DNA from: Euglena gracilis
Lineage: Eukaryota > Euglenida > Euglenophyceae > Euglenales
Assembly (NCBI GenBank): GCA_039621445.1
Contig: CP154955.1
Coordinates: forward strand, 20,043,462 to 20,107,461
Reading direction: 5' to 3'
DNA length: 64,000 nucleotides
A program made the position numbers and the translations under genes. The first letter of the stretch is position 1, and the number at the start of each line of letters is the position of its first letter. The notes under the pieces were generated by a model. The model saw nothing but the letters and a program-made list of their open reading frames with translations, was not told the origin of the DNA and did not search any database. Shown one piece after another: positions 10,914-21,994 of this stretch.

Positions 10914-12810
10914 TGCCAGTTTTTTTAAACCCCTCCCTGGGAAAATTGTTCCGACACTGATGCAAATGAAAGATCTTGGGGAGAGCTTTTGTTTGATATG
11001 CAATATGCAACCTCAGCTATGGGATTTGACAGATTATATGTCAAATTTTGGAATACATGATCGCTGAAAATAAGAGCAATGTGCATTATGGCCGGATTCT
11101 GTGGACATTTGTCGAAAACCCTTGAGAAGATCTTTCGATTGATGGGTAACACGGCATCAGAAGTGTGGAATCTGCCAATTTTGACCGGCGACCAATTTCG
11201 GCCAAAGTCGCCCAAAACTGCCCCAAACATGGGCATCTGGGGCGAAATTCCTCAGCCGGCGGATAGGGCGTGAAGCCGGAGCCCATGGTGTGCATTTTTT
11301 TTTGTTTTTTCTAAAAAAAAACAGTTAAAAAAAATCAAAAAAAAACAAAAGGAGGATCTCATTGAAAAAACTCGTTATGAAACTCCCAAACCATACTTTG
11401 AATCCTACTCAGTTCAAAAAACTGCCAAAAATGGTCAAAAACATTCCAAAATGCAACAAAAATGGAATTTTATGACTTTTTTTTCATTTTTGTGGAAGGA
11501 AGTTTTCGGCAGAAATTACCCAGAAGTTGCCAAAAATGATTGAAAATGTGCATTCAAAAATTTTCCATGCAAAACCTAGTGGGCGTTTTTTTGTTTTTTT
11601 TTAAAAAAACATTGTTAGAATTAAAAAAAAACATCAAAAAAAAACAGGCCGGCCCACTATGGCGGAGCCCCTAGAAACAGTTTCTATTTCAGTTTTCACG
11701 GCCGGTGTACATCGTGGACTTTACACGGTTTCAAGAAATTTATTTTTTATATCTGCAACTTCATTCTCTCATGTGCTTGGACGGAATGAAGACAGTGTTT
11801 GGAGGGTGTTCAACAAATTCAAACCCCAATGGGAAGTCTTACCATTGGGGCGACGGCAGTACAGTTGGGGTTTTGGGGGACCCCCCCCCTATACAGTTGG
11901 GATTTTCGGAACCCCCCCCCTAGTGCCGACCCCCCCCCCGAGACAGATGAAAATTTTGACACCAAAATGGCCTTTTAAACCAAAAAAAGGCCTCATTTTT
12001 TTTCCGGCGCCTTCGGCGCCAGGTTTTTGGCCGATTTTTGAGGGGGTTGGCAGTACAGTTGGGACCCCAGGACCCGCCTCCCCCCCCCGGTGTCGAGACA
12101 GTACAGCAAAAAGTGCCAAAAATGCAAAAAAAATCTGACCTCGGGACCCCCCCTCCCCCCCCCCTGCCAACGCTCCATTGGGGGCGGTGCCAAGGATGCC
12201 AAAAGGAGCTTCCCAGGTCACATCCCCAGGGAGGGGGGATTTTTTTGAAAGCCACCCATCCACAGTCCCCCGAAACTGCGCCGAAGAGAGCATGGGCAGA
12301 TACCCCGCAAATCCAGAGTTCAAAGGAGTGAGAGATGGCATTCTGTCTGGGTTTCTGAGGGCAGAAAGAAAATGCAACTATGATAAGATATGGCTGGGGG
12401 AAGAAAGTTGTGGTGAATAGCTAAAACAACTTCCATCGATGTCAGAACGATGTTTCACTGGGGAGGGGGGGCAGTTCATGGAAGGTCGACCTGCTTTATC
12501 GGCACTCTTGTGCTGCCTGCCTGAAAGGAGGCAAAATGGTGACAAGTACCGGGGACCGACTTTTACCGAGGGTGGGTAATTGCCGCGGCGACAATTTACC
12601 GCAGGGTTTTACAATGCGGTGTCTCTCCGGAACGCGCGGCATAACAGCGCGCCATTTTTCCGTGCTTTGTGCCAAATGACAAAAAGAAACCATCTTCCGG
12701 ATGTTTTCCGCAATGGGTTCCTTGCTGTCACACTAAGTTTGTCTCTTGAAGAGTCAGACACACGAATGACGCAGTCTTCAACCCAGTATTTTGGCAACTC
12801 ATCCGTGAGC
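10914..12810. other. Non-coding repeats
   Basis: It holds a diverged copy of the AT-rich repeat of 3340-3575 (11359-11600), the repeat 11847-12174, and C/G runs. I see no gene. Confidence 0.5.
11847..12174 (+). repeat. Dispersed repeat S, copy 1
   Basis: It is the reverse complement of 38754-39080. Both carry several CAGTACAGTTGGG units, C/G runs, CGAGACAG and an AAAATGGCC(T/A)TTT stretch in matching order. Nothing coding was recognised. Confidence 0.7.
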
Positions 12811-12863
12811 GGTGGTGGGGCGAACCGAATCCACCGACCAGTGGCCAAACCGACCGGATTTTA
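12811..12863 (-). other. Type A LINE 3' tail, copy 6 (LINE A, diverged)
   Basis: Minus strand: AATCCGGTCGGTTTGGCCAC, TGGTCGGTGGATTCGGTTCG and CCCCACCACCG. The GTGGATTCGGTTCGCCCCACC part is unchanged, while the sequence before it has diverged. Confidence 0.75.
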
Positions 12864-13284
12864 GGTTTAAGGGAGTCACGTTATGTGTAGAAGGTATAGA
12901 TGGGGGCAGTGATGAGAGGTGTTTCAAACACGCCCCGGGGAGGTTGGGTTCTGCCGTGGCCTTGGAACAGCTATGGTTCGGGAAGGGGCACAAGGTGCCA
13001 GCCTTAATGTATATAGGGAGGGGAGGGAGGGGGGAGGGGAGTGGAAAGGAGGTTGTGTGGCGCGGGTGCCCAGCCTTGTGGCGTGGTTGCATGCCACGGA
13101 TTGTTTGCGTTTGGGTTGGATTGTATTCTATTGGGACAATGGTGCTGAGGTTCGGTGACTTTGTTGCCCAACCTTGCGACGTCCTTGCCGTTGTTTGCAG
13201 GGGTGCGGTGAAATGCGGCGTGGATTTAGTTTGAGTAGGGAGAGTGAGAGCCCGTGGAGGAGGTGTCGGCACAGGGTTGGGCAA
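12811..13284 (-). mobile_element. LINE A: 5'-truncated LINE, 3' UTR only
   Basis: The minus-strand sequence ends in the type A LINE 3' motif at 12811-12863 (GCCACTGGTCGGTGGATTCG then GTTCGCCCCACCACCG). Upstream it resembles the C-rich 3' UTRs of the other type A elements. No reverse transcriptase coding remains. Confidence 0.6.
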
Positions 13285-13734
13285 TTAACCGTCATTTTTC
13301 AAGTCAAGCGATTAACCATGGTTAATTGAGGGTCGGGCGTTGATTCAGGGTTGGGCAATTAACCGTCATTTTTCAGGTCAAGCGATTAACCATGGCTAAT
13401 TAGGGGTCGGGAGTCGATTTGCCAATTTTCGATTAACCGTGCCTTTACCTCGATAAATTTCGCTTAACCACCATTGGATCATTTTTTTGCCAAAAAAACA
13501 AAAGTCATTTGCGTTTTTGGCAAACTTCCTAACTCCACAATAGGCCAAGGATTCCCAAAATTTGGCATCCAAAAAATGTGGCATGAAAAAAAGAGTTCTA
13601 GATTTAACACCAACGGGCTTTTTGAAAGAACTTTTCATCCACATTGGCATAGCACACAACCTTGCCATCTTCCTCAAAGAAATGTTCCCAATCCCAGGGC
13701 ATTTCTTCTTCCGACAATAAAAAAGGAGCGATTA

Positions 13735-14468
13735 CTGTAAGTGTCTGATAATTTTCCCCGGTCGATAATTTCCCCCCCCCCTGATTTTGGCCCAAAATCT
13801 GGAAATGGAAAACCGTCTGATAATTTTCCCCCCCTCAAAAAATTCCCGAGGCCTGCAAAGCATGAGAAGGTGAAGGATCGCCGCTGACGCCCTCTCACTT
13901 GCGACGAGGACGCAAGTTGTTGAGCTGAGCAAAGAGCTCGGCTGCCAGTTGAGCATCGAGGGCATCGGTGCGTTCAGCAGGAGCCTAACTAAGAGTATCT
14001 CGCTTCAAACTTGAAAAGTAGGCGAACGCCTCATTGCGCTGCCGCTCAACCTTGTCCACGGCACTCTCCCCGGCTGGTCCGGGTGTGCTACCCTTGGACA
14101 GCCATTTGCGCAGGTGCTGTGCGGAAAGCTGCTCCTCCCCACTTGTCCTCTGCCACTCTTGCACAAATGCGCCTTGGCTCAACTGCTTTCGCAGCAGGAT
14201 CTGCCCACTGTTGTCCGTGATGTGCACTCGGTTTCGATAATCTTGCAACACAAGTGCAACAAAACCTGCATCGTGCAGGCTATATTTGCCCTTGTTGCGT
14301 TGTTCGATATGACGCTTGCCAGGTGCTGTCCCACGGGACTTCCCACGGGCCATTAGTGATTCCTTCACGGGCATGAGAAAATCTGTCAAATGAAAAACCG
14401 GTCGATAATTTCCCCCCCCCCCTGGTTTTGGGCTCCGTGGGGGGGGGGAAATTATCAGACACTTATAG
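13735..14468 (-). mobile_element. Mariner-like TIR element, copy 1
   Basis: Terminal inverted repeats CTRTAAGTGTCTGATAA (extending into TTTTCCCC) are flanked by TA at 13733-13734 and 14469-14470. TA target duplication is the hallmark of Tc1/mariner elements. The 734 bp body carries one 134-codon frame on the minus strand. Copy 2 (51518-52216, opposite orientation) is nearly identical, so the family moved recently. No DDE catalytic domain is present. Confidence 0.8.
13985..14389 (-). CDS. 134-codon protein of mariner-like element, copy 1
   Basis: The protein starts MTDFLMPVKESLMARGKSRG, has a basic N-terminal third, and ends SLKRDTLS before TAG. It differs from the copy at 51562-51966 by a single residue (R against Q at about residue 67). 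After the TAG the same frame stays open for 29 more codons (APAERTDALDAQ ... LRPRRK) in both copies. I do not recognise the family. It could be a DNA-binding remnant of a transposase or a captured gene piece. Confidence 0.55.
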   Translation of the reverse strand: MTDFLMPVKESLMARGKSRGTAPGKRHIEQRNKGKYSLHDAGFVALVLQDYRNRVHITDNSGQILLRKQLSQGAFVQEWQRTSGEEQLSAQHLRKWLSKGSTPGPAGESAVDKVERQRNEAFAYFSSLKRDTLS

Positions 14469-15020
14469 TAATTGGGGGGGTCACAAGCGATTAACCGTTT
14501 TTCAATTAACCATGGTTAATTGCCCCCCCCACAAACGAACGATTAATTGGGGGGTTCACAAGCGATTAACCGTTTTCGATTAACCATGGTTGATTTTGAT
14601 TACCTTGGTTGATTAACCACTTTTCGATTAACTGTGCCTGTGCCTCGATTAATTTCGATTTACCGCAACCGTATCATTTTTTCCCTAAAAAAAAAGTTAT
14701 TTGCCTTTCTGGCAAACTTCCTCACTCCACAATTGGCCAAAAAACTCAAAAAATTGCCGTCCAGGTAATTTGGTATCAAAATCAGAGTTTTACATTCAAG
14801 GCTTTTTGAAAGAATTTTTCATCCAGAATTGGCCATCTTCCTTGAAGAAATGTTCCCAAACCCAAATATTTATTCTTCCGACAACGAAAAAGAAGAGATT
14901 AACTGGGAGGGTCACAAGCGATCAACCGTTTTTCGATTAACCATGGTTAATTGTCCCCCACTAACGAACGATTAACTGGGGGGGGGTCACAAGCAATTAA
15001 CCGTTTTTCGATTAACCTGG

Positions 15021-15860
15021 CGTTGCTGCCAGCCCCATGCGACGGCGTGGAATGTCGCCACGCCGAGCACGGCCACACGCACGCTCTTGCCTTCTGCCGA
15101 ATTCTGATGTCTCCTTCGATGATTGGAGATCAGGCGGTGAACTTTGGGTTTTTCGGGCGGGACCCCCCCACCCCCCCCTCTTCATTGGAAACATAGCTGG
15201 CGTTTTTTTTTTGTTTTTTTAAAAAAACGTTTTTTTTTGTTTTTTATTAAAAAAAACGGGCAAAAAAAACGGCAAAAAAAACAAAGGGGAAAATGATGGT
15301 CCAAATTTTGCCTTTGATCGCAAGGGTGAACCAATCTTAGCTCAAATGACTTGAAAACCAATACTTTTGGTTGTCTTCAACAAGAATGGTCAAAATAGGG
15401 CATTTTTCTGCCATTTTGGGATGTTTCAACTTGAAACATCCCAAATTTGGTGTCTTTCTCTGACCGAGGATGGGCAAAAAAAGCTAAAATTAAAAGACAA
15501 AAAAAATTTTGCCCTGGACCCTCAATGCAGGGGGTTCATGCTGGTTAGTGTACATATCTGTCAGACATCAACGTCCTCCGTCCGCCGCTTCCGCCTTCCG
15601 ATGTCCCACTTCTCCGATGTTCCCGCGTCCTACAGCTAGTTGCAGTGGTACATCACTGCACTGGCACTGGTGGTGATGCGTGATATTGTATTTGTCAGGC
15701 TGGAGTTGTCTCACAAGTCACACAGGGGCCCAACGGCCGTTGTGAGGTGCAGAGACCGCTAAAGTCGTTGTGAGGTGCAGAGACGACCAACGGCAGTTGA
15801 ATAGCCATTTACGATTGGTACGGGGAGTGCGTACTCATGTCACCGCAATCCAGTGGTTGT
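15021..15860. other. Non-coding, including LINE B 3' flank
   Basis: Poly-T/poly-A blocks lie at 15190-15260. A 'gttgtgaggtgcagagac' direct repeat lies at 15740-15785, within what may be the 3' UTR of LINE B. No type A or type B 3' end was found. Confidence 0.4.
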
Positions 15861-16823
15861 TCAGGGCATTTGCCCCCTTGCCAATTGGTGGGCTAGCTCT
15901 CGCATCAAAGCCATTCCAATGCCCTGCCACACATTGGCCTCCACACCCCGCCTCTCCCAGCCGTTGTGTTGGCTGGTCAGAAGGTGGATGCATGTGGAGA
16001 TAAAGCCATGTCCTGCTTCACTCATGCCTCCATAGCAATCCATGACCAAGGGAACAAAGGTCCAGCCACGCCACTTGCAAGGGTCTCCATACTTGGCAAT
16101 TTTGTCTTCCTCCTGTCTGTGGTGCCTCAACTTGAGCTGGAGGAGACCTGGACGGTGCCAGTGGGTGACGGATTGTGACATCGATGGCAGCGGGTCCATT
16201 GGCATCAAACCGGGTGATGAACACACGTCTCCAAGTCGGGTGCCATCTTCAGCTTTCTCTTCTCGACAAGCCGGGAAGCCAGCTCATTGGGCAAAGCTCG
16301 GGACGAAGCTTTGTACCGCCCCGTGCCGCCGAGTAAGGTTGTTGCGGTGGCAGCAGACGAGGTGGTGGCCAGCTGTGTCAAGCACGCTCCTGCATCGTGG
16401 ACATCCAAGCGAGTCTCCTTCTGCACATTTTACAACAGGGGCCCCAAGGGTCCATTGGAGAAGGGCACCAAACTCTTTGGTGGGAATGAGGGTTTTCATT
16501 CCTACTGAGGGGACTGCACACGTCCAGGCCATTGCATACGGCCGTGATTGGCAAGCGAATCGAATGGCATCAGATCCGGACAAGGATTGTTGCAGTTTCT
16601 TTTGGCGCAGAACGGAGCAGACGTTTCCCCGGTGTTTTTGTGACACCATTTCCCGACGTAACTGTACAGCACGGGTGAAATCTTCTGCCAACTCTTGGAG
16701 TGGTTGGCCTTCGGCTCCTGTGTTCCTCAGCAACGTTAAGGTAGCATCAAAATCAGGAAGTTTCATGTTGCGTAATACGAAGTCCGGCAGCCCCAACAAC
16801 GTATCTGCTCTTTGAAGTACCAA
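15861..16823 (-). pseudogene. LINE B: C-terminal fragment (zinc motif and RLE endonuclease)
   Basis: The minus strand encodes a PYAMAWTCAVPS region, then CPRCRSVLDTAGHHLVCC (C-x2-C-x8-H-x4-C) and RRHGAVQ. After a frameshift near 16230 come DANGPAAIDVTIRHPLAPS, the second half of the restriction-like endonuclease motif, and GWERRGVEANVWQG. These match LINEs F, I and N closely. The reverse transcriptase is missing (5' truncation near 16823), and at least two frameshifts break the frame. Confidence 0.82.
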
Positions 16824-16901
16824 TGGCCAAAAGTTTTCAAAAGGCTTGAAATTTCAGTAACGTGAAATTTTCACGGTTTTATTGCAAGTTTTCACTTTTT
16901 C

Positions 16902-19007
16902 ATGAAATCTCCGCCAATTAGGATCAGCCAAGGCTGGCGCAGGCGACTACCAGGCGCAGAAGACCGCCCCTGCGGACGGACCCCCCGGGAGGAACTCCGG
17001 GCCAAATTTTTGGCCCGGAGGGAGAGCAGGCGGCAGGCAGGGGGGGAGACCTGGACCGAAAAGGTGGCCCGCACCTTGCGGCTCCTCATAGAGCGGTGGG
17101 AATTCCACGGCCGGGAGCTGGACTTCGTGCGCCGTCACCGCTTGTGGGGCGCCCCCCTGGAGAGCGCAAGGGCGCCAGCCGCTGCACCGCCTCCCTCGCT
17201 TTGCCCGCGCCGCATCCCGACCATGGGGGAGGCCATCCGCCTCGCTCAGGCGCTCCATGCCCAGCGCCCGGGTCATCTCCGGGAGGAGGGCCTCCAGTGG
17301 TCGCCCCCCCCGGCGCGGCCGAAACGGCCGCCCCCAGCTGTCCCACCACCTCCCCCATCGCCGCCACGACCCCGGATCGGGCCCAAGAAACGTCTCGCCC
17401 CCTACCCCCCAGTGGCGTGCACGGCAGCGTGGCCGGACATCCCCGACCACCCCCCTCCCTGGCTGCACAAAGTGTGCTGCCTTCGCTGCACGTGGACGGA
17501 CATAGAGGTGCTCTACCACCGCCAGAACAAGGCGGTGTCGACTCGTGTACCCTACCTTTCTTGTGCCGCGCTGCCTTACCAGGGGCGGGGGGGAAATCTG
17601 CTTACACGTGGAGACATTGAGTCTAATCCCGGACCCTGGTGTCTTCCAGGACCGGACTCTGGAGACCTCCTGCACATCCTACGCAGCCTCCAAATGAGTG
17701 ACCTGTTTCTCATACGGCTCACCGACATGCCCCTGCCGGGCCCTGACGGGGGGCGACCCGCGCCTTTGCTGCCTACCTACTACTACGTCCGCTGCACCCT
17801 CTGCGGCTCGCACACCACCACGTCTGGAGCCGGTTGGTGCCTGCAGCACCATTCCAACTGCCCAGTGCTGTCGGAAGCAGAGGCCGACATCTACGGGGTT
17901 CACTCAGCTACGGGGAGGGGAGAGGCGATCCTGACAGACGGTGATATCAACCCCCTGCCAGGACCTTCCTCCTCGCTTTCAGACTACATGCTGGACCCCA
18001 TGTGGGTGCCATGGTGCCTTCACGAACTCGGTATCAGCCCGGACAGATGGCCGTCGGTGGACACCTTTGCGGACAGGCACAACAGCCAGTTCGCCTCCTT
18101 CTGGAATGTGGCCACGAATGCCTTCCGCCAGCCATGGTGTCGGCCCGAGGCCCTGTGGATGAACCCGCCGTTCTGCATGCTGCCGCAACTGCTCCAACAT
18201 GGCTTGCGACATGGTATACACGCCGTTGTCCTGGCTCCAGAATGGTCCCCTGCCCTGCCACACTTGCAGGCGGCGGCCGTGCGGTCCGCGCTGCTGCCTA
18301 AGGCCCCTCTCTTCCGCGTCCGCGGCACTGCGCTCCTTCCACACCCTCGCTGGCGCACTTGGTGTCTCTACCTCCACATCAAGCCACCACCACACGACCC
18401 TCCGCGGACATCCGAAGGGCTGAAGCACCCGCCTCCTGCTGCCCGGCCACTTCGTCACGGTCACGTCCCGTACCTCTCCTCCTACGATCTGCCCCCCATG
18501 AACGAATGGGTCCGCGATGCCTCTGACCCTGAACGTCCGTATGAACTCAACGTGGGCGGCCGGGATTTCGTCCTATGGGGCGATGGTCTCTGGGATTCTC
18601 GCTTCCAGCCCGAGGACCCATGCCCTTTCTGCAAGGGCTCCCATTGGCCGTGGGTGCGATGCAGTCTCCTGCACGACGCTGACGCCGTCTCGCTGCTCAC
18701 ACGTCAACCGACAATACGCGTGACCCGTGACACGTCCTGCTGTCGCAGCTCCCTGCTGCCGTCTCGACGCTGCAACGTCTGCAAAGCCCTGGCAGGCAGG
18801 GGATCCCTGCTAACATGCGGCGACATCCACCTCCACCCAGGACCTTCGGCCTCTTCGGTGACACGCAGCCCCCGCACCTCGCCCCTGCACACCTACCCCA
18901 CACAGCCGCGCCCACCGCACAACCGGCCTGCTAGGGTCCTTCCGGACAGGTCGCGGGAGTCTTCTGACCTGCGGCGACATCGAGAGCAACCGTGGACCCT
19001 CAGGTGA
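16902..19007 (+). CDS. LINE C N-terminal polyprotein with 2A-like motifs
   Basis: The frame is 701 codons. Residues 1-180 are basic then proline-rich. Residues about 188-245 hold CCLRC and the first 2A-like motif (GRGGNLLTRGDIESNPGP). A second cysteine/histidine stretch (CTLCGSH ... CLQHHSNC) precedes GRGEAILTDGDINPLPGP near 353. Residues about 363-493 form a domain with SVDTFADRHNSQF, AFRQPW and LWMNPPF. CPFCKGSHWPWVRC and CCRSS ... CNVC precede GRGSLLTCGDIHLHPGP near 650. The tail runs in the wrong frame: the sequence GRGSLLTCGDIESNRGP at 18949-18999 is in the frame of the downstream reverse transcriptase, so an indel between about 18850 and 18950 separated two once-joined frames. Confidence 0.75.
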   Translation: MKSPPIRISQGWRRRLPGAEDRPCGRTPREELRAKFLARRESRRQAGGETWTEKVARTLRLLIERWEFHGRELDFVRRHRLWGAPLESARAPAAAPPPSLCPRRIPTMGEAIRLAQALHAQRPGHLREEGLQWSPPPARPKRPPPAVPPPPPSPPRPRIGPKKRLAPYPPVACTAAWPDIPDHPPPWLHKVCCLRCTWTDIEVLYHRQNKAVSTRVPYLSCAALPYQGRGGNLLTRGDIESNPGPWCLPGPDSGDLLHILRSLQMSDLFLIRLTDMPLPGPDGGRPAPLLPTYYYVRCTLCGSHTTTSGAGWCLQHHSNCPVLSEAEADIYGVHSATGRGEAILTDGDINPLPGPSSSLSDYMLDPMWVPWCLHELGISPDRWPSVDTFADRHNSQFASFWNVATNAFRQPWCRPEALWMNPPFCMLPQLLQHGLRHGIHAVVLAPEWSPALPHLQAAAVRSALLPKAPLFRVRGTALLPHPRWRTWCLYLHIKPPPHDPPRTSEGLKHPPPAARPLRHGHVPYLSSYDLPPMNEWVRDASDPERPYELNVGGRDFVLWGDGLWDSRFQPEDPCPFCKGSHWPWVRCSLLHDADAVSLLTRQPTIRVTRDTSCCRSSLLPSRRCNVCKALAGRGSLLTCGDIHLHPGPSASSVTRSPRTSPLHTYPTQPRPPHNRPARVLPDRSRESSDLRRHREQPWTLR

Positions 19008-20829
19008 CCGGCAGGCACCCACCGTCGGCAAGAAACGCAGCGCAGCACCGGCTAGTCCCAGGAACGCACCACCGGCCGAGTCTATTCCGGACCTAGCACA
19101 CCCCGGCGACGACGTGCCAGCGACCATGGTCATCGACCGCAACGGCAATGGCTCGGACCTCCGCCAGATCAACGCCCCGCGTCTCATTATTCCACCGCAG
19201 CCGGCCAATCTGCAGGAGATCCTCCTTTGCCGCGCCAACACTGTCCTCCACGTCCCAGCTGCAAACCAGCGTGAGGTGACGGAGACCATGGCCGACGCTA
19301 TCATCGAGTATGTCACCAAACCGAATGGTGACACTCTCTTTGCCGTCATGGCTTTCCCCAAGTTGGTCCTGCGCACGGTCCCGACCAGTGGTCGGGAAGC
19401 AGCAGAGGATGTTTCCACAGCCATCTCCAGGCGCACCCAGCTCTTCAGGCAGGGTCAGTACCCGACATTAATGACAGAGCTCCGGTCGGCCACGAATCTG
19501 CCGCCCTCGTCGGTGGAGACACGCACTGCCAAAAAAGCGCGCGTCGAACCCTCGTCGGTGCCCGACGCTGTTCTCCGGCGCGCCCGCACTCTGGTGGGAG
19601 AAGGTGCTCCAGCCAAAGCCCTGCAGGTTCTTCTGTCCGAAGGAACGCACCGCTCCAGTGACCCTGCAGTGTGGGCCAAGCTGCAGGACCTGCACCCAAC
19701 GGGTCGGCCAGTCAACCCCAATAACCTGCCAGGGAAGCTTCCGCCATTCCCGGACGGTCAACGCATTCGGTGGGAGGAGCTCCTGCGCGAGGCCATCTTG
19801 CGCCTCCCACGCACATCATCCCCCGGCCCCTCCGGTCTGCGCCCCTGCCACTTACAAGACGCTGTCCGCCGCCCTGGTCACGGCGCACGCCTCCTGACAG
19901 CACTGGGCCTGCTGGGCGCAGCATGGGTGGAAGGCAACCTGCCTTCGGACCACGCCCCAAGTTGGTGCTCCGACAACCTGACCCCCCTGCGCAAAAAGGA
20001 TGACGGGGTAAGGCCGATCGCAGTGGGTGAAACCCTTCGCCGCTTGGTGGGAAAGGCGCTCCTTCACACCGGAGCCGCCAAGGACCAAGTTGCCCGGCTC
20101 AGCCCCCTTCAAGTTGGGGTGGGAGTCTCCAACGCAGCTGAATCCGTCGCCATCACGGCCCAAAATCTGGTCAGGAAGCTAGACCCCATGGGCATCTGGG
20201 CGGTCTTGCAGGTTGATTTGAAGAATGCCTTCAATACCCTTGACCGCACGGTGCTGCTCCAAGAAGCGCAAACGCGCACACCCGCGCTGTTCAACTACCT
20301 GCGGTTTGCGTACGGGCAACCGGCGCACTTGTTCAGTGACGGACGGGTTCTCCCATCCACCAGGGGCACGCACCAGGGCTGCCCTTTGGGCCCGATTGGC
20401 TTCGCAGTGGGTCTGCAAACCATAGTTGAAACAATTGCACAACAAGCGGAACTGCTCTGGTCTTCCTGGTACCTGGACGATGGCTTGCTGATCGGTGAGC
20501 CCGCGATGTTGCAGAAGTGCCTGGACTTTCTACGAGTGGAGGGCGAACGTACCGGGGTGCAACTGAATTTGGCCAAATGCGTGGCCTGGGGTCCTGCCGC
20601 AGCCCGCATTCCGGGGCGAGAGCACCTCCAGTTGGTACCCTGGACCGAGGGCTCTGGCATCACTGTCCTCGGCTGCCCAGTAGACTTCCCAACCACCGCG
20701 GGCCACACGGCGGCTGCCTGGGCGGAAGCCACGGGCCGAATTGAGAAAGCCACTGACCTGGTCACCTCTGTTTCTGATCCACAGCTTGCGCACCACCTGC
20801 TCCGGTCCTGCTTGGATGGTTGCAGGTAA
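18940..20829 (+). pseudogene. LINE C reverse transcriptase
   Basis: From the ATG at 19114 the frame is 571 codons, and it is open upstream through a degenerate 2A motif. A helical N-terminal part is followed by SPGPSGLRPCHLQD, RPIAVGETLRRLVGKALL, VLQVDLKNAFNTLDR (catalytic Asp), GTHQGCPLGPIGFAVGLQ, SWYLDDGLLIG (catalytic Asp pair) and LNLAKCVAWGP. All catalytic residues are intact. The frame stops at DGCR-stop, where LINE D reads DGCKVNHLL: a one-base deletion near 20825. Confidence 0.88.
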
Positions 20830-21994
20830 ACCACCTCCTACGCGCTTCAGACTCCTATGAGGCCCAAGAGGAAGTCGCTCGGTGCGGAGAGACCATCTTC
20901 ATCGCCTTTGAAGACATCCTTGGCCGAGCACTCAACGCCGACCAACGACAGCAGGCAGCCCTCCCCCTCTCTGCCGGCGGATGCGGTCTTCGCATCCCCG
21001 CCGCCTGTCAGGGTGCGGCTCGCACCTCGGCTTTATGCCACTACTACACCCACGGACACAAGAAGGTTGCCTGCCCTGCTTACGTCGCTGCCCCGTCCGA
21101 ACGCATCTGTCAGCAACCCGCCAACGACCTCTGTTCCACGCTGGGCCCCCAGCACCCCGAAAGCCAACGGCTCCTAACCACCGTGTCCTTCGCCTCAGCC
21201 TCGGGTAATGACACCTCGCAGCGATGGTGGCAGACCCAGCTCTCCCGGAGGAGAGCCGGATCCCTGCAAGAGATCAAGCCCGGCTGATGGAGCAAGCGCA
21301 TGGCATCGGTCACGGCTGGATGGTCGCCACACCCAACGAGGCCCTTCACACCACAATTGACGCGGCCGACTACCGCCTGGGTCTGAGCTGGTGGCTGTGC
21401 CTCCACCTGGCTGAAGCCAACGGGACATGCGCAGGCTGCCAGAGTACCACGGATATTTATGGTGACCATGAGATTTGCTGTATCCGGAACAATTTCGCCA
21501 ACAGGCACAATGCCGTCCAGGACGCCCTCTTTAACCTCCTGTCCGCAAACGGCCAAAGTGTACAGCGCGAAGTTCAGGTGCCCAATCAGCCGGACACCTC
21601 GCTCCGGCCAGCCGATCTATTGCTCGCCACCTGGCAAGATGGGAAACCCACAGCTGTTGATCTCACCGTTGCGCACAGGTGGCAAGCTGCGGAGAGAAGC
21701 GGGACCCGGGAACGCTGGAGAACCTTCCTTAAGCGTCGGGAGCAAGCGAAACACGCCAAGTACGATGTCCCATGTCGCAACGGCGGTTGGTCATTCGCCA
21801 CTGTGGCAATGGGCACGTGGGGTGGGCTGGGACCGGAAAGTGCCAAACTACTGGCCAGAATGGTAAAACGGACCGCTGCGTGGGAGCAGGGTGACGTGCG
21901 TTGCACACGACAGGCCGAAGGCTATCAGCTTATCGCGTTGGCCCTCTTCCGCCAAGTGGCACAGATGCTACGCCCGAAACACTTCCTTCGTTGA
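20820..21994 (+). pseudogene. LINE C thumb/linker, zinc motif and RLE endonuclease
   Basis: The first frame (20820-21287) continues with VNHLLRASDSYEAQEEVARC and LPLSAGGCGLRIP. A frameshift near 21270 moves to the frame ending at 21994. This holds CAGCQSTTDIYGDHEICC, NRHNAVQDALF, RPADLLLATWQDGKPTAVDLTV (R-P-x-D and D of the nuclease) and GTWGGLGPESAK. The order matches R2-type C-termini. Confidence 0.85.

Larger units (their letters stand above)
13273..15020. repeat. GATTAACC palindrome array
   Basis: Many units of GCGATTAACCG and TTAACCATGGTTAA (a perfect 14 bp palindrome) are separated by G-runs and TCACAAGC, at 13273-13460 and 14490-15020. The mariner-like element 13735-14468 is inserted inside. 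Confidence 0.75.

Noticed and set aside
11847-12174. Segmental duplication linking 9.7-12.2 kb and 38.7-40.3 kb
   Set aside because: The two shared repeats keep order and orientation, but the DNA between them differs (about 1.0 kb against 0.13 kb) and shows no similarity, so independent insertion is as likely.
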